This document shows positions 7,895-15,190 of a stretch of DNA of 19,258 nucleotides, one piece after another. The translations under genes and the position numbers were made by a program. The notes under the pieces are model-generated. The model saw only the letters and a program-made list of their open reading frames with translations, ran no database searches and was not told where the DNA came from. Each line of letters starts with the position of its first letter. Position 1 is the stretch's first letter. Origin of the DNA: Eggerthella sp. CAG:209 (GTDB lineage: Bacteria; Actinomycetota; Coriobacteriia; Coriobacteriales; Eggerthellaceae); assembly GCA_000436075.1 (NCBI GenBank), contig FR884609.1, positions 16,258 to 35,515 on the forward strand, read 5' to 3'.

Positions 7895-8367
7895 TGGAAA
7901 TCAAAATCAAACTGAATGGAAAGATGGTTTCCGACGATATCCCAGCCGATATGCTTCTGATCGATTTCGTCCGCGCTCATAACTGCTTCAGCGTTAAGCG
8001 TGGATGCGAAACGTCGAGCTGTGGCTTGTGCACGGTGCTGCTTGACGACCAGCCTGTTTTGTCGTGCTCTACGTTGGCGGCTCGTGCAGATGGTCACAGC
8101 GTGTATACCTTGGAGGGGTTGCAGGAAGAGGCTTCTGAGTTTGTGGGTTACATTGCCGACCAAGGCGCCGAGCAGTGTGGCTTTTGCAACCCTGGCTTTG
8201 TGATGAACACCATTGCTTTGCTTCGCGAAAACCCCGATCCTACGGATGAGGAAATCCTGGCATACCTTAGCGGAAATCTGTGTCGTTGCTCGGGTTACGT
8301 GGGCCAGCAACGCGGTATTCGCAACTTCTTGAACAGCAGGAAATCGCAGGAGGCTGAACGTGAATAG
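7894..8367 (+). CDS. Molybdenum hydroxylase [2Fe-2S] subunit
   Basis: A 157-residue electron-transfer subunit with two [2Fe-2S] clusters. The N-terminal ferredoxin-like cluster uses Cys38, Cys43, Cys46 and Cys58 (GCETSSCGLCTVLL...LSC). The C-terminal four-helix cluster uses Cys95, Cys98, Cys130 and Cys132 (QCGFCNPGF and LCRCSGY). All eight ligands are present and the length is normal for the family (about 150-165). It links the Mo centre of the large subunit to the FAD subunit. It overlaps the upstream gene by 1 base and the downstream gene by 8 bases. Confidence 0.95.
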   Translation: MEIKIKLNGKMVSDDIPADMLLIDFVRAHNCFSVKRGCETSSCGLCTVLLDDQPVLSCSTLAARADGHSVYTLEGLQEEASEFVGYIADQGAEQCGFCNPGFVMNTIALLRENPDPTDEEILAYLSGNLCRCSGYVGQQRGIRNFLNSRKSQEAERE

Positions 8368-10651
8368 ACCCGAATACCAATCTGTGGGCAAGTCCGTTCG
8401 AAAAAAGGACTCGCTGCAGTTGTTGCTGGGCAAGCCTGTTTACACCGACGATATTGCCCCCGATGCGTTGGTGGTGAAATTGCTCCGAAGCCCTCACGCC
8501 AATGCCATTGTTGAAACCATCGATGTCTCAAAGGCCAAGAAGCTTCCTGGTGTTGTGGATGTGTACACGTGGGAAGATGTGCCTAACGAGCGTTTTTCAA
8601 ACGCGGGTCAAACGTACCCTGAAACCAGCCCGTACGACCGCCTAATTATCGACCGTCATGTGCGGTTTGTGGGTGACGTGGTTGCTATCGTTGCCGCCGA
8701 AACTGAAGAAGCCGCCGAAAAGGCCCTTGGGCGCATTAAGGTTACGTATAACGTGCTGGAACCGGTGTTGGATTTCCGCGCAGCCAAAGACAACCCAGTA
8801 TTGGTGCACCCCGAAGACAACTGGCATATGCTGTGCGACCTGGGCGGAGACAATACTCGCAACTTGGTAGGCGGCACCGCCGATGGCGATGGCAACGTGG
8901 AAGCAGTGCTTGCAGATTGCGATATTGTGCTGGAGCGTACTTACCACACGAAAGCCTACAACCAGGCCATGATGGAAACGTTCCGTACCTTTACTCAGCT
9001 TGACCGCTATGGCCGCTTGCATGTTATTTCCTCTACGCAGATCGTATTTCATGTACGCCGCATTTTGTCCAATGCATTGGGCATTCCGAAAAGCCGCATC
9101 CGCGTAGAAAAGCCGCGTATCGGTGGCGGCTTTGGCGCAAAGCAGACTGCGGTCTGTGAGGTGTATCCTGCGTTTGTCACCATGAAAACCGGACGCCCTG
9201 CAATGTGTATTTTTTCGCGCAAGGAAGCGCAGACCTGTGGCTCTCCGCGCCACGAAATGGAAATCTCTGTGCGCTTGGGCGCCAACAACGATGGGCGCAT
9301 TCGCGCTTTGGCTGTTAACACGCTTTCTAATTCAGGTGCGTATGGCGAACATGGCTGGGCCACGGTTGGCTTAACTGGTCACAAATCCATTCCGCTGTAT
9401 ACGGGGTCGCTCGAAGCCTTCAAGTTCACCGCTGATGTGGTGTACACGAATATGCAGCCTTCTGGTGCATATCGTGGTTTTGGCGCGACACAGGGTCAGT
9501 TCGCTGTTGAAACCACGGTGAATGAACTTGCTGAAAAGCTGGGCATAGATCCTATTGCCATTCGCGAGCAGAACATGGTCCGTGAGGGCATGGCCATGCC
9601 TGCTTACTATGGCGAGGTTACCAATTCCTGCGCGCTCGATCGCTGCATGGAGCGTTGCGCTGAACTGTTTGATTGGAAAGCAAAGTACCCCGTACGTGAA
9701 ATGGGTAATGGCAAAGTGCGCGCTGCTGGCGTGGGCATGTCCATGCAGGGTTCTGGCATTTCCGGCATCGATGTTGGTTCTGTTACCGTCAAGCTGAACG
9801 ATGACGGTTCGTTCATGATGCTTATTGGTGCCGCCGATATGGGCACGGGCTGTGACACCATTCTTGCCCAGATGGTCGCTGAGCATATGGAGTGCTCCGT
9901 TGAAAGTGTTTCCGTATTCGGTGCCGATACCGATGCTTCTCCGTACGATTCCGGTTCGTATGCTTCTTCTACCACCTACGTTACGGGTATGGCTGTTGAA
10001 AAGGCATGCACTCAGCTAAAGGAAAAGCTGTGCACGATTGCCGCCGACATTCTCGAATGCGAGCCCGAGGAGCTGCGGTTTGAAGGCGGGTGCGTATTGC
10101 AGGAAGGCACAGGCAAGAAGGTTTCCTTGCAAGAGATTGCTGTTAAGAGCCAGTGCAGCAACCGCGAGGCTCCCGAGGCTACCGCTATGCACTCTTCGCC
10201 CGTTTCCCCGCCGCCATTTATGGTGGGCATGGCGGAAATCGAGCTGGATCGCGAAACCGGCGTGGTGGAAGTGCTTAACTATGCCGCTGTGGTTGATTGC
10301 GGCATTCCCATCAACCCTGCCTTGGCGCGTGTCCAGGTTGAAGGTGGCATCGTCCAGGGTATCGGCCATACGCTTATGGAAGACGTAACCCGGACCGCAA
10401 CAGGTAGAATTCGCGAATCGAGTTTGTTCACGTATCGTTTGCCTACCCGTTTGGATACGGGGCACATCAACGTGGAATTTGAGAATTCGTATGAGCCTAC
10501 CGGGCCGTTCGGCGCGAAATCCATCGGCGAAATCGTCATCAATACCCCCGCACCTGCGATCACTCAAGCGATTTATCGAGCAACAGGCGTTTGGCATCGT
10601 GAGTTACCGATTTTGCCGGAACATATCCTGCTTGCGAAACCGGAGGAATAA
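8360..10651 (+). CDS. Molybdenum hydroxylase catalytic (molybdopterin-binding) subunit, xanthine dehydrogenase family
   Basis: A 763-residue catalytic subunit of the xanthine dehydrogenase/aldehyde oxidase family, hydroxylating a heterocycle with water-derived oxygen. The N-terminal a/b-hammerhead domain (KPVYTDDI...LLRSPHANA) is followed by the Mo-cofactor domain. Cofactor and active-site motifs are GGGFGAKQ (255-262), AYRGFG with Arg372, a TTYVTGMA segment, and GAKSIGE with the catalytic Glu724. The residue at 262, often Glu in true xanthine dehydrogenases, is Gln here. The neighbours YqeB and YqeC suggest a selenium-dependent member such as purine hydroxylase or xanthine dehydrogenase. The start is GTG at 8360 with a strong AGGAGG. 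The substrate is inferred from the neighbouring permease, not proven. Confidence 0.92.
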   Translation: MNRPEYQSVGKSVRKKDSLQLLLGKPVYTDDIAPDALVVKLLRSPHANAIVETIDVSKAKKLPGVVDVYTWEDVPNERFSNAGQTYPETSPYDRLIIDRHVRFVGDVVAIVAAETEEAAEKALGRIKVTYNVLEPVLDFRAAKDNPVLVHPEDNWHMLCDLGGDNTRNLVGGTADGDGNVEAVLADCDIVLERTYHTKAYNQAMMETFRTFTQLDRYGRLHVISSTQIVFHVRRILSNALGIPKSRIRVEKPRIGGGFGAKQTAVCEVYPAFVTMKTGRPAMCIFSRKEAQTCGSPRHEMEISVRLGANNDGRIRALAVNTLSNSGAYGEHGWATVGLTGHKSIPLYTGSLEAFKFTADVVYTNMQPSGAYRGFGATQGQFAVETTVNELAEKLGIDPIAIREQNMVREGMAMPAYYGEVTNSCALDRCMERCAELFDWKAKYPVREMGNGKVRAAGVGMSMQGSGISGIDVGSVTVKLNDDGSFMMLIGAADMGTGCDTILAQMVAEHMECSVESVSVFGADTDASPYDSGSYASSTTYVTGMAVEKACTQLKEKLCTIAADILECEPEELRFEGGCVLQEGTGKKVSLQEIAVKSQCSNREAPEATAMHSSPVSPPPFMVGMAEIELDRETGVVEVLNYAAVVDCGIPINPALARVQVEGGIVQGIGHTLMEDVTRTATGRIRESSLFTYRLPTRLDTGHINVEFENSYEPTGPFGAKSIGEIVINTPAPAITQAIYRATGVWHRELPILPEHILLAKPEE

Positions 10652-10668
10652 CCATCCTTTGCGACTAT

Positions 10669-11325
10669 TTGCATATCCAACCTGGCCTTACAGCCATAAT
10701 CGGTGGCGGTGGTAAAACAACGCTTTTGCGCGTGCTTGCTAATGAGCTGTCTGCGCAAGCCCGTGTAATCGTTGCTACCAGCACAAAGATGATGACGCCG
10801 GAGTGGTGTCCAGCTCTGATCGATCCTTCTCTCGGTGAAGTGCAAAAGGCTCTTTCAGGCAGCCCTGTGGTATGTGTTGGGTCTATCCAAGAGGAAACAG
10901 GAAAGATGACTCAATCTTCCTTGGCTTTTCCCGAGCTGCTAAGCTTGGCCGACTATGTGCTGGTGGAAGCCGATGGCGCGAAAATGCTTCCCTTGAAGGC
11001 GCACGCTGAATATGAGCCGGTTATTCCCGAGTGCGCAAGCTCAGTGGTATGTGTAGCAGGTGTTGACGGTGTGGGTTTGCCTGTTTCGGAAATATGCCAT
11101 CGCCCTGACCGCTATGCGGAACTAGCTGGAATTTCGGTAGAAAGCCAGGTAACGCCTGAAGCGGTTGCAGCGGTTTTGAATGCCGAGAGCCTTCATGACA
11201 TACTGCTTATCAACAAGGTGGAGGATCCCGCCCAATGGCAGTTGGCCGAGCGTATTGCCTTGCGGTGTAAAACGCCTGTAGTTGCAGGAAGTCTTAAGAA
11301 CGGTGAGTTCCGGTGCTTGCGATAA
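10669..11325 (+). CDS. yqeC: YqeC, selenium-dependent hydroxylase accessory protein
   Basis: A P-loop protein of the YqeC family, which co-occurs with selD, yqeB and selenium-dependent molybdenum hydroxylases and is thought to help make or insert the labile selenium of the Mo centre. It has IIGGGGKTTLL (residues 11-20), VATSTKMM, and the family hallmark VEADGAKMLPLKAHAEYEP (99-117). Length 218 is a little short at the N-terminus. The start given is TTG at 10669, which is far (21 bases) from the only good ribosome site, GGAGGA at 10642-10647. The reading frame is open further upstream and encodes ILCDYLHIQPG, which resembles the normal family N-terminus, so the true start may be a rare codon (ATC at 10654 is ideally spaced). 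Confidence 0.87.
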   Translation: MHIQPGLTAIIGGGGKTTLLRVLANELSAQARVIVATSTKMMTPEWCPALIDPSLGEVQKALSGSPVVCVGSIQEETGKMTQSSLAFPELLSLADYVLVEADGAKMLPLKAHAEYEPVIPECASSVVCVAGVDGVGLPVSEICHRPDRYAELAGISVESQVTPEAVAAVLNAESLHDILLINKVEDPAQWQLAERIALRCKTPVVAGSLKNGEFRCLR

Positions 11326-12113
11326 TCCGTGGAGCTGGCGATATCGCTACCGCTATCGCCCTTCGGCTGTGGAAGTGCGGCATTTCGGTTGTTATGACGG
11401 AAATTGAGCAGCCGCTTACCGTACGTCGCACCGTCGCTTTTAGTGAAGCGGTGCGTTTAGGGCAAATGCAGGTGGAGGGTGTTTTGGCAATACGCGTCCG
11501 GGATGTCGTCCAGGCAAAGGAAGTTCTTGAACGAAAAAATGCCATTCCTGTTTTGATCGATCCTGATTGCCGCTGCATTGAACTTATGCCTGATGTGGTT
11601 GTTGATGCCATTTTGGCAAAACGTAATTTAGGTACTTCCATGGACATGGCTTCCGTTGTAGTGGGCGTGGGCCCTGGCTTCACTGCAGGGGAAGACTGCC
11701 ATGCGGTAGTGGAAACCATGCGCGGTCACACTCTCGGGCGAACGTATTACGAAGGTTCAGCGCTTCCGAATACTGCTGTGCCTGGTCTTGTGGGCGGCTT
11801 TGCGGGCGAACGCGTTTTGCGCGCTCCGGCGGATGGCTTGTTTCGCGGTGTTTGTGCGATTGGCGATCATGTCGAAGAGGGGCAAGTCGTTGCTTATGCG
11901 GGAAATGCTCCTGTAGTGGCTATGCTTACGGGTGTGCTTCGAGGATTGATAGCCGATGGTGTGCGTGTTTCTAAGGGCTTGAAGTGCGGTGATGTGGATC
12001 CCCGCGGTGACGCTTGCTATTGCCGGCTGGTTTCCGACAAAGGTTTGTCGGTAGCAGGTGGCGTATTGGAAGCTATTTTGTGTTTAAGCGGCATACTCGG
12101 CAATCGACAATAA
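11313..12113 (+). CDS. yqeB: YqeB, selenium-dependent molybdenum hydroxylase maturation protein
   Basis: A 266-residue protein of the YqeB/EF2563 family, a marker of selenium-dependent molybdenum hydroxylase systems. The N-terminal Rossmann-like motif IIRGAGDIATAIALRLW (4-20) is followed by MTEIEQPLTVRRTVAFSEA, DAILAKRN, VGVGPGFTAGEDCHAVVET and RGHTLGRTYYEGSA. The C-terminal part (about 170-235) has the pattern APADGLFRGVCAIGDHVEEG, similar to lipoyl/biotinyl-type barrels, and ends with the family CGDVDPRGD block. Its exact biochemical act is unknown; a role in making or delivering the selenium ligand is inferred from co-occurrence. The GTG start overlaps yqeC by 13 bases, so the two are translationally coupled. 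Confidence 0.93.
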   Translation: MLAIIRGAGDIATAIALRLWKCGISVVMTEIEQPLTVRRTVAFSEAVRLGQMQVEGVLAIRVRDVVQAKEVLERKNAIPVLIDPDCRCIELMPDVVVDAILAKRNLGTSMDMASVVVGVGPGFTAGEDCHAVVETMRGHTLGRTYYEGSALPNTAVPGLVGGFAGERVLRAPADGLFRGVCAIGDHVEEGQVVAYAGNAPVVAMLTGVLRGLIADGVRVSKGLKCGDVDPRGDACYCRLVSDKGLSVAGGVLEAILCLSGILGNRQ

Positions 12114-12127
12114 CGGCAAGGTGAATC

Positions 12128-13138
12128 ATGCGCGATATCGCAGAACATATTGCAGAGGCTTTGGGTGCAGGGCATGACGTTGTATTGGTTACCGTAGTAG
12201 GGAGCAGGGGTTCCACGCCGCGCAATGCTGGGTCTCAGATGCTTGTTTCTGAAACGGGGCTTGTTTGCGGCACTATTGGCGGTGGTGCTATTGAAGGCCA
12301 TGCCATTGCCGAAGCGCGCACCATGGTTGGCAAGGACGTTTGTCGCGTGGAAGATCTTGCTCTTAGACCCCAAGCTGAAAACAGCATAGGTATGGTTTGC
12401 GGTGGTGATGCTGTTCTTTTGTATGTTCCTATATGTGCGGAAGATGACGCTTGGACCCAGGTGGCAAGCCAGTTGCTGAAGTGCTTCGAGCGGCGCACCC
12501 CTGCGTATCTTGCATTGGAGTGCCGTGAGGGTGGCTCGCCATTTAAGGGTACCGTTGCTTTATTCGATGAGCGGGGCGAACTTGTGGCGGGGGAGTGCAG
12601 CTTGCCGGGCAGGGAGCTTGTTGGCTCGAAACGGAAGCGCGTCATTGACGGATTCTTCGTAATGCCCATCTCCATTCCTGTGCGCGCCATTGTGTTTGGG
12701 GGAGGTCATGTGGGTCGTGCCACCATTGCAGCCCTTGCACAGGTAGGCTTCGCTTGCACTCTTTTTGAGTGTCGCCCTGAGTTTGCCCAATCCGAAGATT
12801 TCCCTGACGCGGAACAGATTATCTTGGGTGATTACGAAGATATTGCTTCGTCTTTGTCATTCGATGAGCGCGATTACGTTCTCATTATGACGTACAGCCA
12901 TGCGTACGATTACGCCATCCTGGAGCAGGCGCTTCGCCAGCCTTTGGCATACGTAGGCTTCATGGGTTCGCGCCGAAAGATTGCCGTAGCGCGTCAGCAT
13001 TTGCTGGATGCAGGTGTGTCCGAGGAACTACTGGACGCGGTCCATATGCCCATTGGCTTGGATATTAAGGCGGAAACGCCTGAGGAAATCGCTGTTAGCG
13101 TTGCAGCGGAATGCATCTTGCATCGTGCGACTCATTAG
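12128..13138 (+). CDS. xdhC: XdhC/CoxI family Mo-cofactor maturation factor
   Basis: A 336-residue XdhC-family protein that, in studied relatives, binds molybdenum cofactor and helps its sulfuration and insertion into xanthine dehydrogenase. The N-terminal XdhC/CoxI domain has VVGSRGSTPRNAGSQMLV (23-40), GTIGGGAIEGHA (48-59) and MVCGGDA. The C-terminal Rossmann domain has IVFGGGHVGRA (near 188) and the family blocks YVGFMGSRRK (near 275-284) and PIGLDIKAETPEEIAVS. Here it follows yqeB by 14 bases with AAGGTGA as ribosome site and ends the operon. In a selenium-dependent system it may handle a selenium rather than sulfur ligand; that is inference. Confidence 0.92.
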   Translation: MRDIAEHIAEALGAGHDVVLVTVVGSRGSTPRNAGSQMLVSETGLVCGTIGGGAIEGHAIAEARTMVGKDVCRVEDLALRPQAENSIGMVCGGDAVLLYVPICAEDDAWTQVASQLLKCFERRTPAYLALECREGGSPFKGTVALFDERGELVAGECSLPGRELVGSKRKRVIDGFFVMPISIPVRAIVFGGGHVGRATIAALAQVGFACTLFECRPEFAQSEDFPDAEQIILGDYEDIASSLSFDERDYVLIMTYSHAYDYAILEQALRQPLAYVGFMGSRRKIAVARQHLLDAGVSEELLDAVHMPIGLDIKAETPEEIAVSVAAECILHRATH

Positions 13139-13242
13139 GGAATGTAAGCCTAAGTACCCTTTGTGGGAATTCCAGCGCCCCAGCGCGGTATTTGCCTTAG
13201 CTTAAGAGGCGGTTTTGCTGATTTCAGTGTTGGCGAGATCCT

Positions 13243-13731
13243 ATGGTGCAGATAGCGAGTGGATCGCTTGTTCTTTGCGTGCATGAACTTGAAAGGCTCG
13301 CTCGAGAGGGCGTTGATTTTGACGAGGCGGTTGCCCGCGCCAATACCTTCCTTGAAAGAACCAAGATCCTTTTTGCGCTTTCCTCCTTCGACAACCTTAT
13401 TAAAAACGGCCGCATGGGCAAAATGACCGGTTTCCTTGCAAGGGCATTAGGCATGTGGGGAATTGGCACTGCAAGCGAAGAGGGCACGATTGTCGTCGAG
13501 GGCAAAGCCCGAGGAACGAAAAAGACCGTTTGCGAACTTATTAACTGCATGAAGGAACGGGGATTTGCCGGTGGGCGAGTTGCCATTAGCCATTGCGATA
13601 ATCTCGCCGTCGCACAAACATTGAAGGAAAACATCTTGCGGCTGTGGGGTAATTCCGAAATTGAGATTATTCCTACCAGGGGCCTTTGCAGTTACTATGC
13701 CGAACGTGGCGGCCTCATCATCGGTTTCTAG
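13243..13731 (+). pseudogene. DegV family protein, N-terminally truncated remnant
   Basis: An open frame of 162 codons that matches only the C-terminal domain of DegV (fatty-acid-binding) proteins: SGSLVLCVHELERLAREG, LSSFDNLIKNGRMGK, RALGMWGIG, ERGFAGGRVAISHCDN and a terminal GLCSYYAERGGLIIGF. DegV proteins are about 280 residues, and the N-terminal half with the lipid-headgroup serines is missing. The frame is closed by a TGA at 13219, and I find no DegV N-terminal sequence in any frame of the 104 bases after xdhC, so this looks like a deletion rather than a frameshift. There is no clear ribosome site before the ATG at 13243. It may be untranslated debris. Confidence 0.75.
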
Positions 13732-13819
13732 GAAACGCATCGGGGAAATCTAGCTGTTTCAGTGTTGTTCTGTGCCCTGAGGCTTCAAGCAGGGTTTCGA
13801 AAAAATAGTAAGGCTTTGC

Positions 13820-13917
13820 GCACGAAAAACACCTTCCGTGCAAGCATCCTGGTTTCATGATTGGTGGATGCTAGAATAATCGAAACTTTGTCACGCGAAA
13901 GAGCGTAGCATCCTTTT
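13820..13917 (+). promoter_or_regulatory. Mutually exclusive hairpins / repeated operator upstream of the UGA gene
   Basis: AGCATCC (13843-13849), GGATGCT (13866-13872) and AGCATCC (13907-13913) can pair only two at a time. The second pairing (8 bp, 13866-13873 with 13906-13913) is followed by TTTT, as in a terminator. A further stem GCACG/CGTGC (13820-13824 with 13837-13841) competes with the first. This is the layout of an attenuator. Alternatively, an extended -10 TGCTAGAAT (13869-13877) overlaps the middle element and the repeats are a DNA operator. The rest of the 247-base gap 13732-13978 shows nothing I recognise. Confidence 0.4.
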
Positions 13918-13978
13918 ATGAATGGCTGTGACGCTGAACAGGGGCTACTGAGCTCAAACGAGTAGGTGGGGACGATCG

Positions 13979-14425
13979 GTGATCATGGAGCTTCCTAAAG
14001 CAAGTCGAACGGTAAAACGAACCATTGATCTTGTTCATCTTTTTGCTGCATCTGTTTGGCTCGGTGGGTTTGCCGTCCTATTTGTTCTGACCCTCAGCGA
14101 CGGCGCGGCGCTAGGACTGGCAGGCCTTGACGCGCCTGTGGCTATTGATGCGTTTCGTTCGCAATTCATCGTGCCATGTATTCCGTTTCTTATGGCAACG
14201 GCAGTGCTATATGGCGTTCTGACTTCATGAGGCTTCGCCAAGCATAGTTGGCTGGTGGCGAAGTGGGTTCTGAGCATTGTTGTTATTGTTGGCTTTGCAT
14301 TGCTGCCGTTTTCGACGGCAACGGTGGGCGCAATGCTCGTGTGCATTGTTGCGCTATTTGCCCTTTCGGTATTAAAGCCTGGCATGAAAAAGTCGAAGAA
14401 AGCTAAGGCGAAAAACTTGGATTAA
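13979..14425 (+). CDS. Small four-helix membrane protein with one in-frame UGA (selenocysteine or nonsense)
   Basis: The frame runs 83 codons to a TGA at 14228-14230, then stays open in the same frame for 64 more codons to TAA at 14423-14425. Both halves look like one protein of 148 residues with four hydrophobic helices: about 16-39 (LVHLFAASVWLGGFAVL), 63-83, 95-112 and 116-133, ending in a Lys-rich tail (MKKSKKAKAK). It resembles CopD/DUF2269-like small membrane proteins, where the position of the UGA is, as I recall, usually Trp (T-x-W-G-F). The TGA is followed two bases later by an 8-bp hairpin. Either UGA is selenocysteine or a TGG codon has mutated to TGA. The GTG start at 13979 has GGTGGGGA upstream. 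It lies 45 bases before the MoaE-like gene, so the two are probably co-transcribed. Confidence 0.65.
14231..14263 (+). promoter_or_regulatory. SECIS-like hairpin directly after the UGA
   Basis: CTTCGCCA (14233-14240) pairs perfectly with TGGCGAAG (14256-14263). Inside it, AGC pairs with GCT leaving a 2-base bulge and a 7-base loop, or CCAA pairs with TTGG giving a loop that begins with G (GCATAG). The location suits a bacterial SECIS, but the apical loop begins only 11-13 bases after the UGA, shorter than the usual 16-37, so the fit is partial. Confidence 0.35.
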
Positions 14426-14470
14426 GGCTTTTGTCGGCATATTGCTTTGTGAAAGCTTAAGGAGAAACCA

Positions 14471-14887
14471 ATGCTCGATACTAGTAAAACGGCTCCCTCT
14501 GTTGATGCTTGGCTGCGTCAGGCGAAGGCCGACCCTGCCGCCGTGGAATGTGGTATGTACTTAACGCATAACGGCGTAGTGCGTGCTACGCCGAAAGCGG
14601 AAGTGCGCGGTGTTGAAACCGATGGGGTGGCTCCTGGCCGAAAGGTGGGTGGCATGCTGTTCAGCTATGATACCGCTAAGGTTCAGGCTGCTATCGAAAA
14701 CACCCTTGCTATGCCCGGCATCGGCTATGTGCGCGTTTGGCTTGCAAATGGTGAACTTGCGGTAGGTGACGACATTATGTACGTCCTTATTGGTGGCGAT
14801 ATTCGTCCACGCGTAGTTGCTGCGCTGCAAGCCTTGGTGGGCGCCATTAAAAACGAATGTGTTAGCGAAATCGAGCGTGAAGCCTAG
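14471..14887 (+). CDS. MoaE-like molybdopterin synthase family protein
   Basis: A 138-residue protein resembling the large subunit of molybdopterin synthase (MoaE), which puts the dithiolene sulfurs into precursor Z with MoaD as sulfur donor. Visible family features are a hydrophobic core strand YLTHNGVVRAT (30-40), PGIGYVRVWLANGELAVGDDIMYVLI (82-107), DIRPRVVAALQALV and AIKNE with Lys127. The usual C-terminal P-x-W-K-x-E block, with a second catalytic Lys, is replaced by VSEIERE, so activity by the standard mechanism is uncertain. AAGGAG precedes the ATG. No moaD is in the window. Its place beside a Mo hydroxylase locus agrees with a cofactor role; a divergent or regulatory function is possible. 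Confidence 0.68.
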   Translation: MLDTSKTAPSVDAWLRQAKADPAAVECGMYLTHNGVVRATPKAEVRGVETDGVAPGRKVGGMLFSYDTAKVQAAIENTLAMPGIGYVRVWLANGELAVGDDIMYVLIGGDIRPRVVAALQALVGAIKNECVSEIEREA

Positions 14888-15031
14888 TCTTGCTGGATTT
14901 GCATTTTGCAGCAACAACATCTTGCAATGAAAAACAAATACAGCTTTTCGGTTCAGGGAACGGTTTAATCAGATTCCTTTTCTTTTGGTGTTTTGGTGCT
15001 TCAACTGGTCGAAATGATGCATTTCCCTTTA

Positions 15032-15058
15032 GCGAATAGGGTAGAATGCCCTATTCGC
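15032..15058. promoter_or_regulatory. Perfect 10-bp inverted repeat upstream of fprA
   Basis: GCGAATAGGG-N7-CCCTATTCGC in the 303-base gap between the MoaE-like gene and the flavodiiron gene. No T run follows, so it is either an operator or a hairpin at the end of the upstream transcript. It is about 90 bases before the candidate fprA promoter. The remainder of the gap (14888-15031) shows no recognisable gene. Confidence 0.45.
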
Positions 15059-15145
15059 GTATCGTGTTATTAACATTTCAAAGCTAACGCATTCGGCGTT
15101 TTAAAATGACTTCATTGGCAGGGCAAGCATCGCAGCTAAGTCGTT

Positions 15146-15154
15146 TGCTATAAG
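15146..15154 (+). promoter_or_regulatory. Candidate extended -10 promoter of fprA
   Basis: TGCTATAAG is an extended -10 element ending 36 bases before the fprA ATG, leaving a leader of about 30 bases with GGAG (15180-15183). No consensus -35 is visible, as is usual for extended -10 promoters. Confidence 0.4.
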
Positions 15155-15190
15155 CAGAGCGATCACAATCATCGGGGATCGGAGATATCC

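Noticed and set aside
8642..10597. Several long open frames opposite the Mo subunit gene
   Set aside because: The plus-strand frame has continuous family homology; the others are shadows without motifs.
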